Shown here piece after piece: positions 44,595 to 53,153 of a stretch of 64,000 bases of DNA. The DNA comes from Desulfuromonadales bacterium (GTDB lineage: Bacteria > Desulfobacterota > Desulfuromonadia > Desulfuromonadales > BM103). How positions within the stretch are numbered: position 1 is the stretch's first letter; each line of letters opens with the position of its first letter. A program made the translations under genes and the position numbers. The stretch is taken from NCBI GenBank assembly GCA_014860225.1, contig JACZKE010000016.1, forward strand, positions 22,152-86,151, written 5' to 3'. Under the pieces are notes generated by a model that did no database searches, was not told the DNA's origin, and saw only the letters and a program-made list of their open reading frames with translations.

Positions 44595-44797
44595 TCATCC
44601 ACCAAAGTTCCATGGCCGTTAAAATAGGCCGCAGCATTAACGGCTGCGCCTTAAGTCCCGAGTAGCGCCGCCAATAAAAGCCATAAATCTTCGCGCAAGA
44701 AGTGCCCTCCGCAGGAGATAGCCGATTTTTGATTACTTTTTGGCGGCTTGCAAAAAGTAAGGCGTCTGGCGGGACGCGACCCGCGGTGTTGCTTTTG
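44595..44797. repeat. Long interspersed repeat, copy 1 (yicC-gmk spacer)
   Basis: About 203 bp resembling 52845-53046. Best conserved are the ATCCACCAA start, TGGCCGTTAAAATAGGCC, AAGTGCCCTCCGCAGGAG and the end GTAAGGCGTCTGGCGGGACG followed by CGACCCGC and GTGTTGCTTTTG. GCGTC/GACGC can form a small hairpin. No open frame is shared by both copies. It fills most of the 380 bp between yicC and gmk; the remaining 140 bp before gmk show no clear promoter. Confidence 0.75.
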
Positions 44798-44938
44798 ATT
44801 GACAGGAATAACTGTAACTTCAAAACAGCAGATGTTATGATTTATAACTTTTGCTTTGCTGACCAACACAATTTCTTACAGAATCTCAAAATTGATGGAA
44901 CAACACTGATGCTGGATAGTCGCAAAGAAAGTTGCCTG

Positions 44939-45568
44939 ATGAATAAACCAGCCCCTAAGTTACGTAAAGGCATCCTTTACGTGATTTCCGCTCCTTCAGG
45001 AGCCGGCAAAACCTCGATCTGCCGGAAGATCCTGACTTTATTCCCGCACCTGCGGCAGTCGATCTCCTACACGACCCGGACCAGACGTGCCGATGAACAG
45101 GAAGGCAGAGACTACCATTTTGTATCACGCGAGGATTTTGACCAGATGGTTGCCGATGGTGCCTTTGCCGAATGGGCAGAGGTGCATGGCAACTGCTACG
45201 GCACGGCATGTGCGACTTTGCAACAGGTCATTGCCGATGGGGCCGATATCCTCCTCGAGATTGATGTCCAGGGGGCGGAGCAGCTGCGCAACAGCGGCCT
45301 TGACGGGGTCTTCATCTTCATCCTGCCACCCGGTATGAGTGAACTGCGCAAACGCCTGGAGTCTCGCAACACTGATGATGAAAAGATCATCGCCCGCCGC
45401 ATTGACAACGCTGCCGGTGAAATCGCCGGAGCAGTTAATTTCGACTACCTTGTCGTCAACGATGTCCTGGATCAGGCTGTTGAAATGGTCAGGGCCATAA
45501 TGATCGCCGAGACAGCACGCACTGACCGCGTTATCAATGCTCTTCCTGAAGAATTCGGCTTGAAATAG
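44939..45568 (+). CDS. gmk: Guanylate kinase
   Basis: ATG 44939 gives 209 residues, the normal length; the frame stays open 79 codons upstream through a repeat and is not thought to be translated. GILYVISAPSGAGKTSICRK (about 10-29) is the P-loop, SYTTRTRRADEQEGRDYHFV (about 43-62) the GMP-binding region and LLEIDVQGAEQL (about 103-114) completes it. It makes GDP from GMP. The adjacent relA/spoT uses the derived nucleotides. An ATG at 44909 is an alternative start. Confidence 0.94.
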   Translation: MNKPAPKLRKGILYVISAPSGAGKTSICRKILTLFPHLRQSISYTTRTRRADEQEGRDYHFVSREDFDQMVADGAFAEWAEVHGNCYGTACATLQQVIADGADILLEIDVQGAEQLRNSGLDGVFIFILPPGMSELRKRLESRNTDDEKIIARRIDNAAGEIAGAVNFDYLVVNDVLDQAVEMVRAIMIAETARTDRVINALPEEFGLK

Positions 45569-45648
45569 TTCGCATACACGTATATCTTGTTTAATCTATC
45601 CAATTAATATCAGCCGGTCGCGTTCGGCCTGATGCAAAGTGAGGACAA

Positions 45649-45858
45649 ATGGCACGTATTACCGTAGAAGATTGTCTGAAAGCAGTTCCCAATCGTTTCC
45701 TGTTGGTCATGGTTGCAACCAAACGGGCCAAGCAGCTGTTTAAAGGTGCTCAACCCCTGATTGAAAACAAGGCCAAGAACCGCAAGATTGTACTGGCCCT
45801 GCGGGAAATTGCTGCCGGCAAGGTTGAGTATGAAATCCCTACCCGGAAGCAACCCTGA
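45649..45858 (+). CDS. rpoZ: RNA polymerase omega subunit
   Basis: 69 residues, with GAGG before the [23 protein letters not shown] and [20 protein letters not shown] are characteristic of RpoZ, with [18 protein letters not shown] at the end. It supports assembly of RNA polymerase. It lies between gmk and relA/spoT as in many proteobacteria, but a strong hairpin separates it from the latter. Confidence 0.95.
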   Translation: MARITVEDCLKAVPNRFLLVMVATKRAKQLFKGAQPLIENKAKNRKIVLALREIAAGKVEYEIPTRKQP

Positions 45859-45907
45859 TCGGTATTTGCCAAAGCTGCTCCGAGTAGGGAGCACTGCGAA
45901 GTTAACG

Positions 45908-45940
45908 ATGCCGGCCAGTCATGGCCGGCATGCCTTTTGT
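45908..45940 (+). terminator. Intrinsic terminator after rpoZ
   Basis: Perfect 9 bp stem ATGCCGGCC/GGCCGGCAT with a 6 base loop (45908-45931), followed by GCCTTTTGTTT. It lies 40 bp before the relA/spoT start, so it may be only partial. Confidence 0.75.
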
Positions 45941-45970
45941 TTGCCCTCAACACTCATCTGAGCGTCGTTT

Positions 45971-48115
45971 ATGATCCACATCGACGATATCCTGGACACA
46001 ATCCGCTCTTATCACGCCGAAGCTGATCTTGACGTCGTGCGCAAGGCCTACGTGTATACTGCAAAGGTACACAAGGGCCAGAAGACCCGCCCGTGCATGT
46101 CCCATCTGATGGAAGTGGCAGCTATCCTGACACGCCTGCGTATGGATGTTCCGACCATCGTCACCGGCATGTTGCACGACACCCTTGAAGACAACTTATC
46201 CACCAAGGAAGAACTGCGTCAGTTGTTTGGTGATGAAGTCGCCGAGATGGTTGACGGCGTCACAAAAATCAGCAAGATAACCTTCAAGACCAGTGAGGAA
46301 CGTCAGGCCGAAAATTTTCGCAAGATGCTCCTGGCTATGGCCAAGGACATTCGTGTGATCCTGGTCAAGCTGGCAGATCGCCTGCACAACATGCGGGTCC
46401 TTGGCAGTCAGCCAGAGGAATGCCGGCGAAAGATTGCCCAGGAAACGGCGGATATCTATGCGCCACTGGCCAATCGTCTTGGTATCAGCTGGGTTAAAAG
46501 CGAACTCGAAGACCTCTCCTTCTCTTACCTTGAGCCGGACAGCTACAAGGCTCTGGCCAAGAAGGTTGAACAACACCGGCGCAAAAGCGACACCTATGTA
46601 GCCGATGTCAAGCGGCGCCTTGAAGAGATCCTTCAGGAGCACGCAATCGATGGCCAGGTTCAGGGGCGTTACAAGCACATCAGCTCCATTCATAACAAGA
46701 TCGTCCGACAGAAGATCGAATTCGACCAGATCCATGATCATATCGCCTTCCGCATTATCGTGCCGACCGTGCGTGACTGCTACGCCATGCTTGGCGTCAT
46801 CCACTCCTTCTGGAAGCCGGTGCCCGGACGTTTTAAAGATTTCATCGCCATGCCCAAGGCAAATATGTACCAGTCTCTGCATACCACCGTTTTCGGACCG
46901 GCCGGGCAACGTATGGAGGTGCAGATCCGTACCGAAGAGATGCACCGGGTGGCCGAGGAGGGCATTGCCGCACACTGGAAATACAAAGAGGGCAAGGCGG
47001 CCAACCGTACCGATGGCCGCTTCGGCTGGCTGCGGCAGATGCTTGAGTGGCAGAAGGAACTCAAGGATTCCAGTGAATTCATGTCTTCTGTCAAGATCGA
47101 TCTTTTTCCGGAAGAAGTTTACGTGTTCACTCCGAATGGTGACGTTAAGGAACTTCCCAAACAGAGTACGCCGATTGATTTCGCCTACAGCGTGCATTCT
47201 GATGTCGGCCAGCGTTGTACCGGCGCCAAGGTCAACGGACGCCTGGTTCCCCTGAAAACGGAACTTAAAAATGGTGATATCGTCGAAATAATCACTTCAG
47301 CAAACCAGACACCCAGTAAAGACTGGTTGAAGTTTGTCAAAACATCCAAGGCGAAAAATCGCATCCGCAATTGGGTCAAGGAGCAGGACCGTCAGCAGAG
47401 CCTGGAGCTGGGCCATGATCTTCTGGAAAAGGAGTTGCGCAAGTACGGTTTCAGCTACAATCGTGCGGTCAATCTCGACACCATGAAAGCAACCATTGCA
47501 GAGCTTGGCTTCCGCAGCATGGAAGATCTGCAAGCGGCGGTCGGTTACGGCAAGGTCACTTGCAACCAGGTGCTTTCCCGCCTCATCCCAGAGCAATTCA
47601 AGGCAGAAGCTCCCAAACCAAGTCGTATCAGCCAGGTCCTGGGCAAGATCCGCAGAAAGCCCGTCGACGCCATCAATGTGCAGGGGTTGGACGGAATCCT
47701 GGTGCGTTTTTCCAAGTGCTGCAACCCTCTGCCCGGGGATGAAATTATCGGTTTTATCTCGCAGGGAATGGGTGTGACAGTGCACGCCGCCGATTGTCCG
47801 CGCGTTTTGGAAACCGATCCTGAACGCCGCATTGAAGTCTCATGGAATCGTCAAAAGGGCGCTACCCGGCCGGCTAAGATTAGGGTTCAGAGTCTGGATC
47901 AGAAGGGAGTCCTGGCTGCGGTCACCAGAGTGATTACCAAGTGTGAAGCAAACATCTTGCGTGCCAGCGTCTATTCGACCAATGAAGGACGTGGTATTCT
48001 CAACTTCGAAGTGGATGTTCAGGATGTCCAGCATCTGAACCGGGTTATGGACTCCATCCAGAAAATCAAAGGGGTTACGCAGGTCGAACGCTTAAAGACG
48101 GGGCGAAAGGGATAG
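45971..48115 (+). CDS. Bifunctional (p)ppGpp synthetase/hydrolase (RelA/SpoT family)
   Basis: 714 residues. The HD hydrolase domain is intact (MSHLMEVAAILTRL and LHDTLEDN, the HDXXED-like site, about 39-77). The synthetase domain includes FKDFIAMPKANMYQSLHTTV (about 287-306) and the R/E-rich MEVQIRTEEMH. A TGS domain follows (VYVFTPNGDVKELPK, about 384-398) and a C-terminal ACT domain from about 635. Both activities should be present, as in the single Rel proteins of this group. It makes and degrades the stringent-response alarmone in the cytoplasm. Confidence 0.95.
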   Translation: MIHIDDILDTIRSYHAEADLDVVRKAYVYTAKVHKGQKTRPCMSHLMEVAAILTRLRMDVPTIVTGMLHDTLEDNLSTKEELRQLFGDEVAEMVDGVTKISKITFKTSEERQAENFRKMLLAMAKDIRVILVKLADRLHNMRVLGSQPEECRRKIAQETADIYAPLANRLGISWVKSELEDLSFSYLEPDSYKALAKKVEQHRRKSDTYVADVKRRLEEILQEHAIDGQVQGRYKHISSIHNKIVRQKIEFDQIHDHIAFRIIVPTVRDCYAMLGVIHSFWKPVPGRFKDFIAMPKANMYQSLHTTVFGPAGQRMEVQIRTEEMHRVAEEGIAAHWKYKEGKAANRTDGRFGWLRQMLEWQKELKDSSEFMSSVKIDLFPEEVYVFTPNGDVKELPKQSTPIDFAYSVHSDVGQRCTGAKVNGRLVPLKTELKNGDIVEIITSANQTPSKDWLKFVKTSKAKNRIRNWVKEQDRQQSLELGHDLLEKELRKYGFSYNRAVNLDTMKATIAELGFRSMEDLQAAVGYGKVTCNQVLSRLIPEQFKAEAPKPSRISQVLGKIRRKPVDAINVQGLDGILVRFSKCCNPLPGDEIIGFISQGMGVTVHAADCPRVLETDPERRIEVSWNRQKGATRPAKIRVQSLDQKGVLAAVTRVITKCEANILRASVYSTNEGRGILNFEVDVQDVQHLNRVMDSIQKIKGVTQVERLKTGRKG

Positions 48116-48120
48116 GAGCT

Positions 48121-48168
48121 GGTGGCTGGAGGCTGGAGGCTGATAACTGATAGCTGATAGCTAATAAA
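48121..48168. repeat. GGCTGGA heptamer and GATAGCT repeat before ridA
   Basis: Two and a half GGCTGGA heptamers run into a GATAACT-GATAGCT-GATAGCT heptamer tract. Similar GGCTGGA arrays occur at 48585, 52779, 53106 and 60582. Confidence 0.8.
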
Positions 48169-48193
48169 CTGATTCACCAGGGAGGTTATTGTG

Positions 48194-48580
48194 ATGAAAA
48201 AACAGATACAGACCAGTTCAGCGCCGGCCGCAATCGGGCCATATTCACAGGCTATCCAGGCAGGTGGTTTTATCTTTTACTCAGGCCAGATCCCTCTGGA
48301 CCCGCAAACTGGCGACATGGTGGCGGGGGGTATCGTTGCGCAAACCCGTCAGGTGATGACGAATATGCAGGCTGTCCTGTCTGCTTCGGGGCGGAACTTT
48401 GCCGATATCGTTAAAACAACCATCTATCTCACGGACCTGGCAGATTTTGCGACGGTCAACGAAATCTACGGCGAATTTTTTACTGAAGTCCCGCCGGCAC
48501 GTGCCTGTGTGCAGGTGGCGGCGTTGCCGAAAGGTGCGGCTGTGGAGATTGAGTGGATTGCTGTTGCTTCTGAGGCGTGA
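48194..48580 (+). CDS. ridA: RidA family enamine/imine deaminase
   Basis: ATG 48194, 8 bases after GGAGG, gives 128 residues (a GTG directly before is possible). SSAPAAIGPYSQAIQAGGFI, FYSGQIPLDPQTG and ARACVQVAALPKGAAVEIEW (about 103-122), with the conserved arginine and the glutamate, place it in the YjgF/RidA family. It hydrolyses reactive imines formed by PLP enzymes. It lies downstream of relA/spoT, a common arrangement. Confidence 0.93.
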   Translation: MKKQIQTSSAPAAIGPYSQAIQAGGFIFYSGQIPLDPQTGDMVAGGIVAQTRQVMTNMQAVLSASGRNFADIVKTTIYLTDLADFATVNEIYGEFFTEVPPARACVQVAALPKGAAVEIEWIAVASEA

Positions 48581-48616
48581 GGCTGGAGGCTGGGGCATCA
48601 ACTACGATAAGATCAC

Positions 48617-48652
48617 AATAAAAAAGGGGCAGCCTGAAACAGGCTGCCCCTT
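48617..48652 (-). terminator. Intrinsic terminator for rpmB (possibly bidirectional)
   Basis: A 13 bp perfect stem AAGGGGCAGCCTG/CAGGCTGCCCCTT (48624-48652) with a three-base loop. The A-run to its left gives a T-tract on the minus strand, so it ends rpmB; it may also stop ridA readthrough. Confidence 0.85.
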
Positions 48653-48673
48653 GGTGCTTTCGCAATAACCAGA

Positions 48674-48865
48674 TCAACAGGCTTTCTGAATCGCCCCTGA
48701 CCGGATGCAGCGCGTGCAGACTTTCATACTGCGCACAGAACCATTCTTGACAGCACGTACCTTCTGCAGGTTCGGCTGAAAAACCCTTTTGGTCTTATTA
48801 TGCGCATGGCTGACATTACAGCCACTCATCGGTTTTTTCCCACAGACATCACATTCGTTTGCCAT
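48674..48865 (-). CDS. rpmB: 50S ribosomal protein L28
   Basis: 63 residues, typical of L28. [37 protein letters not shown] and [16 protein letters not shown] are diagnostic. It has two CXXC pairs (6-9 and 52-55), so it is the zinc-binding form. AGGAG lies upstream on the minus strand. It is convergent with ridA and shares the terminator between them. Confidence 0.96.
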   Translation of the reverse strand: MANECDVCGKKPMSGCNVSHAHNKTKRVFQPNLQKVRAVKNGSVRSMKVCTRCIRSGAIQKAC

Positions 48866-48937
48866 TTTTTAACTCCTCCTGATACGTTCTGAACGGAATC
48901 TTCTAGCATGAATAGTCATGCTTTGCAAGGGCTTTTC

Positions 48938-50197
48938 TTACTTTGAGCCCTGTTTGTGCTTGCTAGCCAGATTCTCTGCCAAGGTCCAGGCGAGCAGAGT
49001 GGCCCCGGAAGCACCCATCTCTGGCAGTAATATACTGCTGTCGGCGCAATAGAGATTGCTGCCGATCCGCAAGGGCAAACTGGTCAGTTGCAGCCGTTGA
49101 TGTGCCGCGGCTGACATCGTTTCCGGTGAAAGGTTTTCCTCTTTCGTTGAAACATCATAGCCAGCAAAGGGGAGTGCCGGTTCAAGCTGTTGTCGCAGTT
49201 GCTCCTCTGTTGCTTCGCCGGTACTGAGGATTTGGCCACAGAGCTGGTTATCTTTATCCTCAATTGCCAGGCGCAGCGGCATGTCCCCACCGCAAATGAC
49301 CCGCGAGGCCAACAGCGGTGAGAGTTGTCCGCTCAGGGTGCTGGTTGTCTGTTTAACAACGGCATGGGGTGACGGCAAGGCGTCGATCTTTCCGGGCTTG
49401 AAATGTTCAACCCATTGCGCGTCGCCAAGCAGAAAAGCTGCAGCGGTAAATTGCCCTCCGCCTTTTATCCGGCCTCCGGTCCAGCGCGAACCGTTGAAGT
49501 CAATGCATTCAAGTTCTTCAAGGTCGGTCTTTAAACCATGGAACTGATCAAAACGTTTGCTTAACAACTCGCTGAAATCAGCTTCTTTGAGATTCTCCGG
49601 TCGCAGGACCTGGGCCCATAACAGAGCCGCCTGGGCGCGTGAAAGTTCGTTGGTTCTCTTGAGTGCGAGGCCTTGCAGAAGATCCATAACAAAAACCGTT
49701 GCCGCTAACGGCAACGTCTCAAGCGACTTTGTGACTGGTGCATCAAGCTCCGCCCACTTAACGCCCCGCCGCATACAGAGAAGCTTGAAACGGGCCGCTG
49801 TTTTGAATGATGGCCAGGGCAGGCCACCATGCTCCCAGAAAAGCTCCTCCAGCTGAACCCCCTGAAGCCGCAGTCTCTCCAGCCAGTGAGAAATGGCAGG
49901 TCCGTCCAGGCCGAACTCCCGGCAAAGCTCGTCATCAAGCGGGATATCATTATTCAAGGTAACACGGGCTTTTCGCGACAGGACCTGAATCGGCTCCTGC
50001 GCAACAAAACACGAGCGGCCCCCGAGTGTGCCGAGAAGTTTTTCGAGAAATAGTGAAGAATGAAACCATGCCGAGGCAGTGGATTCACGATTACGCAAAA
50101 ATAGCACCTTGCTCCCACGCTTGGCGAGGAGAACTGCTGCAATGCGGGCGGCAAGTGACCCGCCGATTATTACGACATCGTAGTGTTTGCTGCTCAT
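48938..50197 (-). CDS. FAD/NAD(P)-binding oxidoreductase, uncharacterised
   Basis: 419 residues. HYDVVIIGGSLAARIAAVLL (about 4-23) is an N-terminal dinucleotide fold with a slightly changed glycine pattern, VLFLRNRESTAS follows, and the C-terminal IGSNLYCADSSILLPEMGAS (about 381-400) resembles the last FAD-contact segment of phytoene-desaturase-like and NAD(P)-binding flavoproteins. The substrate is unknown. It lies 24 bp upstream (in genome order) of the DUF523 gene and probably forms one minus-strand unit with DUF523, purN and purM. Confidence 0.7.
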   Translation of the reverse strand: MSSKHYDVVIIGGSLAARIAAVLLAKRGSKVLFLRNRESTASAWFHSSLFLEKLLGTLGGRSCFVAQEPIQVLSRKARVTLNNDIPLDDELCREFGLDGPAISHWLERLRLQGVQLEELFWEHGGLPWPSFKTAARFKLLCMRRGVKWAELDAPVTKSLETLPLAATVFVMDLLQGLALKRTNELSRAQAALLWAQVLRPENLKEADFSELLSKRFDQFHGLKTDLEELECIDFNGSRWTGGRIKGGGQFTAAAFLLGDAQWVEHFKPGKIDALPSPHAVVKQTTSTLSGQLSPLLASRVICGGDMPLRLAIEDKDNQLCGQILSTGEATEEQLRQQLEPALPFAGYDVSTKEENLSPETMSAAAHQRLQLTSLPLRIGSNLYCADSSILLPEMGASGATLLAWTLAENLASKHKQGSK

Positions 50198-50221
50198 GGA
50201 TTTTCTGTGCTTTGAGTCAAC

Positions 50222-50713
50222 TTAAAGATCTTCTTCAGACATGACATCAAGGCCTTCTTTGATCAGAAGCGCTGTGGTGACGCCCACGCCCTGAACGCGT
50301 TCAGTGCCTCGATAAATTTGATGGACACCACAAGAAGGGCTGCGTTCCTTGAGCAGTGCGCAGCGACAATGAGTCAGATGAGCAACCTGGAGGACCATCT
50401 TTGCTCCGCGGCAGAAAACATCATTCATCGGCTGGCCGGTTGTCGAAATGACATGGCCATCCTCTGCAAGAACGTTGCGGCCGTCACCCGAATGAAAAAA
50501 AGTCTTTTCGCGCGGGGTCGTCATCCCGGCGAGTTGTTCAGGACATATCGGGATCGGCACCAGGTTTTCGCGGTGCAGGTAATCGATGACAGCCTGTGAG
50601 CGCTTGGCTTTGCCATCGTAGCGGGTCGCCAGGCCGAGCAGACAGGCACTGACTAGGATTGGCGTGCTATGAGGTTTTGCGAACGTACCTTGCTTGGCCA
50701 TCGGATAAGTCAA
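50222..50713 (-). CDS. DUF523 family protein
   Basis: 163 residues from TTG 50713, which overlaps the purN stop; ATG 50701 would give 159. ILVSACLLGLATRYDGKAKR (about 19-38), PICPEQLAGMTTPREKTFF (about 56-74) and LKERSPSCGVHQIYRG (about 121-136) are the family marks. Two conserved cysteines (SACLLG and PSCG) suggest metal or Fe-S binding. Function is not known. Its coupling to purN is probably only positional. Confidence 0.85.
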   Translation of the reverse strand: MTYPMAKQGTFAKPHSTPILVSACLLGLATRYDGKAKRSQAVIDYLHRENLVPIPICPEQLAGMTTPREKTFFHSGDGRNVLAEDGHVISTTGQPMNDVFCRGAKMVLQVAHLTHCRCALLKERSPSCGVHQIYRGTERVQGVGVTTALLIKEGLDVMSEEDL

Positions 50714-51372
50714 CCCTTTATCGACGGGTTGACCAGCGCCGTCAGCTCAGGAGGACAAGCCGGTTCAATGGTCACCTGGCGTCCGTCAACGCGAACCCGG
50801 CCTTCAGCAATCAGCTGGATCGCCCGGGGATAAACCTTGTGTTCCTGTTCGAGGATGCGTGCCGCCAGGGTGTCAGCAGTATCATCAGGCAGGATCGGCA
50901 CGACAGCCTGAATGATGATTGGTCCGGTATCAACTCCGCCATCGACAAAGTGTACGGTACATCCCGAGAAACGTGCACCGTAGTCGATCGCCTGTTGTTG
51001 TACGTGCAGGCCGGGGAAGGCCGGCAGCAGAGCAGGGTGAACATTGATCACCCGTCCGGGGAATGCATCGATAAAAGTCTGGCTGATGATGCGCATGAAA
51101 CCGGCCAGGGCGACCAGTTCGACTTCAGCATCGAGCAAGACTTTGACCAATGCCTCGTCGAACTCTTCACGCCGGGAGAAATCCCGATGGTTGATGCAAA
51201 GGGTTTGAATGCCGGCTTTAGCGGCCCGCTCCAATGCCCCCACGCCTGGATTATTGGTGATGACAATAACGATTTCTGCCGAGAGGCTGCCGTCCTGACA
51301 GCGGTCGATGATCGCCTGCAGGTTGGTACCTCCACCCGAGGCAAGAACACCGATGCGCAACGGTTTGGACAT
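50710..51372 (-). CDS. purN: Phosphoribosylglycinamide formyltransferase (GART)
   Basis: 220 residues. RIGVLASGGGTNLQAIIDRC (about 6-25), the formyl-transfer residues in NVHPALLPAFPG (about 109-120, Asn-His) and HFVDGGVDTGPII (about 140-152, Asp) mark PurN. It formylates GAR with 10-formyl-THF in purine synthesis. The C-terminal VRVDGRQVTIEPACPPELTA is slightly longer than usual. Upstream lies a tandem-repeat tract and then purM, the next purine gene. Confidence 0.95.
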   Translation of the reverse strand: MSKPLRIGVLASGGGTNLQAIIDRCQDGSLSAEIVIVITNNPGVGALERAAKAGIQTLCINHRDFSRREEFDEALVKVLLDAEVELVALAGFMRIISQTFIDAFPGRVINVHPALLPAFPGLHVQQQAIDYGARFSGCTVHFVDGGVDTGPIIIQAVVPILPDDTADTLAARILEQEHKVYPRAIQLIAEGRVRVDGRQVTIEPACPPELTALVNPSIKG

Positions 51373-51385
51373 TAAAATACTCCAG

Positions 51386-51529
51386 AATCCGTGATGAATA
51401 ATACGTGATGAATAATCCGTGATGAATAATCCGTGACGCGTAACGACCTCTTGATCACGGTCCTTTCATCACGGTCCTTTCATCACGGTCCTTTTATTAC
51501 GGTCCTTTTATTACGGTCCTTTCATCACT
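51386..51529. repeat. Two opposed 14 bp tandem repeats between purM and purN
   Basis: Three CGTGATGAATAATC-type units (51390-51432) followed by CGTGACGCGTAACG, then five units of ATCACGGTCCTTTC or ATTACGGTCCTTTT (51453-51527). The first half contains the reverse complement of the ATCACGG core, so the tract can fold on itself. Related sequence lies at 55567-55613 and inside rfbB. It fills the whole purM-purN spacer. Confidence 0.85.
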
Positions 51530-52577
51530 AAACCAACTCAACCCGCTCACTCTCGTCATCACAGGCGGCAATTTCACCAATAACATACGCCTGTTCATTT
51601 AAGCCCTGCAGTCGCGACAGGATGTCATCAGCGGAATCTTTCGGTACAACCAGGACCATGCCGATGCCGTAATTGAAGGTGCGGTATAATTCTTTTTCTT
51701 CGAGATTCCCGGCCTCGCGCAACAGCTCGAAAAGCGGCAGCTTGGGCCATGAGTCCTTATGGATTACCGCTTTGCAGTGATTAGGCAGGACGCGCGGAAC
51801 ATTCTCCAGGAGCCCGCCGCCCGTGATGTGAGCCATGCCGCGGATATCAAAGTCACGCAGCAGGTTTTGGATTGCTTTGACATAAATTTTGGTGGGGCGC
51901 AGCAAGGCATCACCAAGTGATTCGTTGAGCTCCGGATGGATTTTATCAAGACCACCTTGCAGGCGTTCGTCAACAATGCGGCGGGCAAGAGAATAGCCGT
52001 TGGAATGCAAGCCGTTCGAAGCAATACCGATGACCACTTCACCAACCTGGATGGAAGAGCCATCAATGATCGAGTCACGATCGACAACGCCGACTGTAAA
52101 GCCCGCCAGGTCATATTCGCCGACACTGTAGAAACCGGGGAGCTCGGCTGTCTCTCCGCCGATCAGGGCGCAACCGGCCTGACGGCAGCCATCGGCAATC
52201 CCTTTAACAACCTCTGCTGCCTTTTCCGGAGCCAGCATGCCGGTGGCAAAATAATCGAGGAAAAACAGCGGTTCGGCGCCTTGCACAATGATGTCATTGA
52301 CGCACATGGCGACCAGGTCAATGCCGACAGTATCATGGCGATCAAGTTGAAACGCCAACTTCAGTTTGGTACCGACCCCGTCGGTCGAGGAGACCAGCAC
52401 CGGTGACTTGTATTTATGGGAGCCAAGACAGAAGAGACCGCCGAACCCGCCAATATCAGTGAGGACTTCCGGACGGGTTGTCGACTTGACCAGTGGCTTG
52501 ATCATATCTACAAAACGATTGCCGGCTTCGATATCAACGCCGGCACCTTTATAGGTCATACTGGGACGATCTGACAA
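51528..52577 (-). CDS. purM: Phosphoribosylformylglycinamidine cyclo-ligase
   Basis: 349 residues. MTYKGAGVDIEAGNRFVDMI (about 7-26), STDGVGTKLKLAFQL (about 63-77), CVNDIIVQGAEPLFFLDYFA (about 91-110) and MAHITGGGLLENVPRVLP are standard PurM. It closes the imidazole ring of AIR using ATP. A promoter candidate is visible about 100 bp upstream. The last codons run into the repeat tract. Confidence 0.96.
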   Translation of the reverse strand: MSDRPSMTYKGAGVDIEAGNRFVDMIKPLVKSTTRPEVLTDIGGFGGLFCLGSHKYKSPVLVSSTDGVGTKLKLAFQLDRHDTVGIDLVAMCVNDIIVQGAEPLFFLDYFATGMLAPEKAAEVVKGIADGCRQAGCALIGGETAELPGFYSVGEYDLAGFTVGVVDRDSIIDGSSIQVGEVVIGIASNGLHSNGYSLARRIVDERLQGGLDKIHPELNESLGDALLRPTKIYVKAIQNLLRDFDIRGMAHITGGGLLENVPRVLPNHCKAVIHKDSWPKLPLFELLREAGNLEEKELYRTFNYGIGMVLVVPKDSADDILSRLQGLNEQAYVIGEIAACDDESERVELV

Positions 52578-52676
52578 GAGTGGTTCTCCTTAGCTGTTAC
52601 CTGAATACGTGGGGGTCTTACGACAAATTCTTGTTTATCATTCGATCGCAAATCCAACTTAATTGAATCGCCCTAT

Positions 52677-52705
52677 TTAATAAATCACCCCCTGTTGCTT
52701 GTCAA
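52677..52705 (-). promoter_or_regulatory. Sigma-70-type promoter for purM
   Basis: On the minus strand TTGACA (52705-52700) is followed after exactly 17 bases by TATTAA (52682-52677). The predicted transcript has a leader of about 95 bases before the purM ATG. I see no purine riboswitch aptamer in it. Confidence 0.6.
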
Positions 52706-52778
52706 TTATAAACCATGGAAGCAGGCAGTATTCTCCCTCTTTACAGCTTGACACCGCTGGCCTATTATAGAAAGCTTG

Positions 52779-52832
52779 GGGCTGGAGGCTGGAGGCTGGA
52801 GGCTGAGGTGTGAGGTGTGAGGTGTGAGGTGT
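52779..52832. repeat. GGCTGGA and GGTGTGA heptamer arrays
   Basis: Three GGCTGGA units are followed directly by four GAGGTGT-type units, two heptanucleotide microsatellites back to back. The left flank is the end of the purM promoter region; the right flank is the start of the long repeat copy at 52845. Confidence 0.85.
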
Positions 52833-52844
52833 AAAACTTGAAGC

Positions 52845-53046
52845 CATCCACCAAGGCTTCGTGGCCGTTAAGATAGGCCCCGGCATTAATGACTGCGTCA
52901 CAAACTTCTCGGGCAACGCCGGTATTTAATGCCATAACATCTGGCGCAAGAAATGCCCTCCGCAGGAGCAAGCCTTTTTGCTTACTTTTATGGCGTTGAA
53001 AAAAGTAAGGCGTCTGGCGGGACGCGACCCGCCGGTGTTGCTTTTG
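52845..53046. repeat. Long interspersed repeat, copy 2 (purM-rimI spacer)
   Basis: About 202 bp matching 44595-44797 in the same orientation, including TGGCCGTTAAGATAGGCC, AAATGCCCTCCGCAGGAG and GTAAGGCGTCTGGCGGGACG. The 576 bp between purM and rimI is therefore promoter, heptamer arrays, this repeat and another heptamer array (53106-53128); no gene is seen in it. Confidence 0.78.
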
Positions 53047-53105
53047 TTTCTGATTTTAGTTTTGCTTCTGATCCATGCGACTCCCGCTGCGGCACACGGG
53101 GAGAG

Positions 53106-53128
53106 TGAGGCTGGAGGCTGGAGGCTGT
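53106..53128. repeat. GGCTGGA heptamer array
   Basis: Three GGCTGGA/GGCTGTA units about 26 bp before the rimI-like start. Confidence 0.75.
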
Positions 53129-53153
53129 AAGGCTACAGAGAATCTGACCATTA

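Noticed and set aside
44702..44938. 79-codon N-terminal extension of guanylate kinase
   Set aside because: It runs through a non-coding long repeat, and the remaining 209 residues already form a complete guanylate kinase.
51386..51529. Regular repeats that could suggest a CRISPR array
   Set aside because: The units are 14 bp and directly adjoining with no unique spacers, and no cas gene is present.
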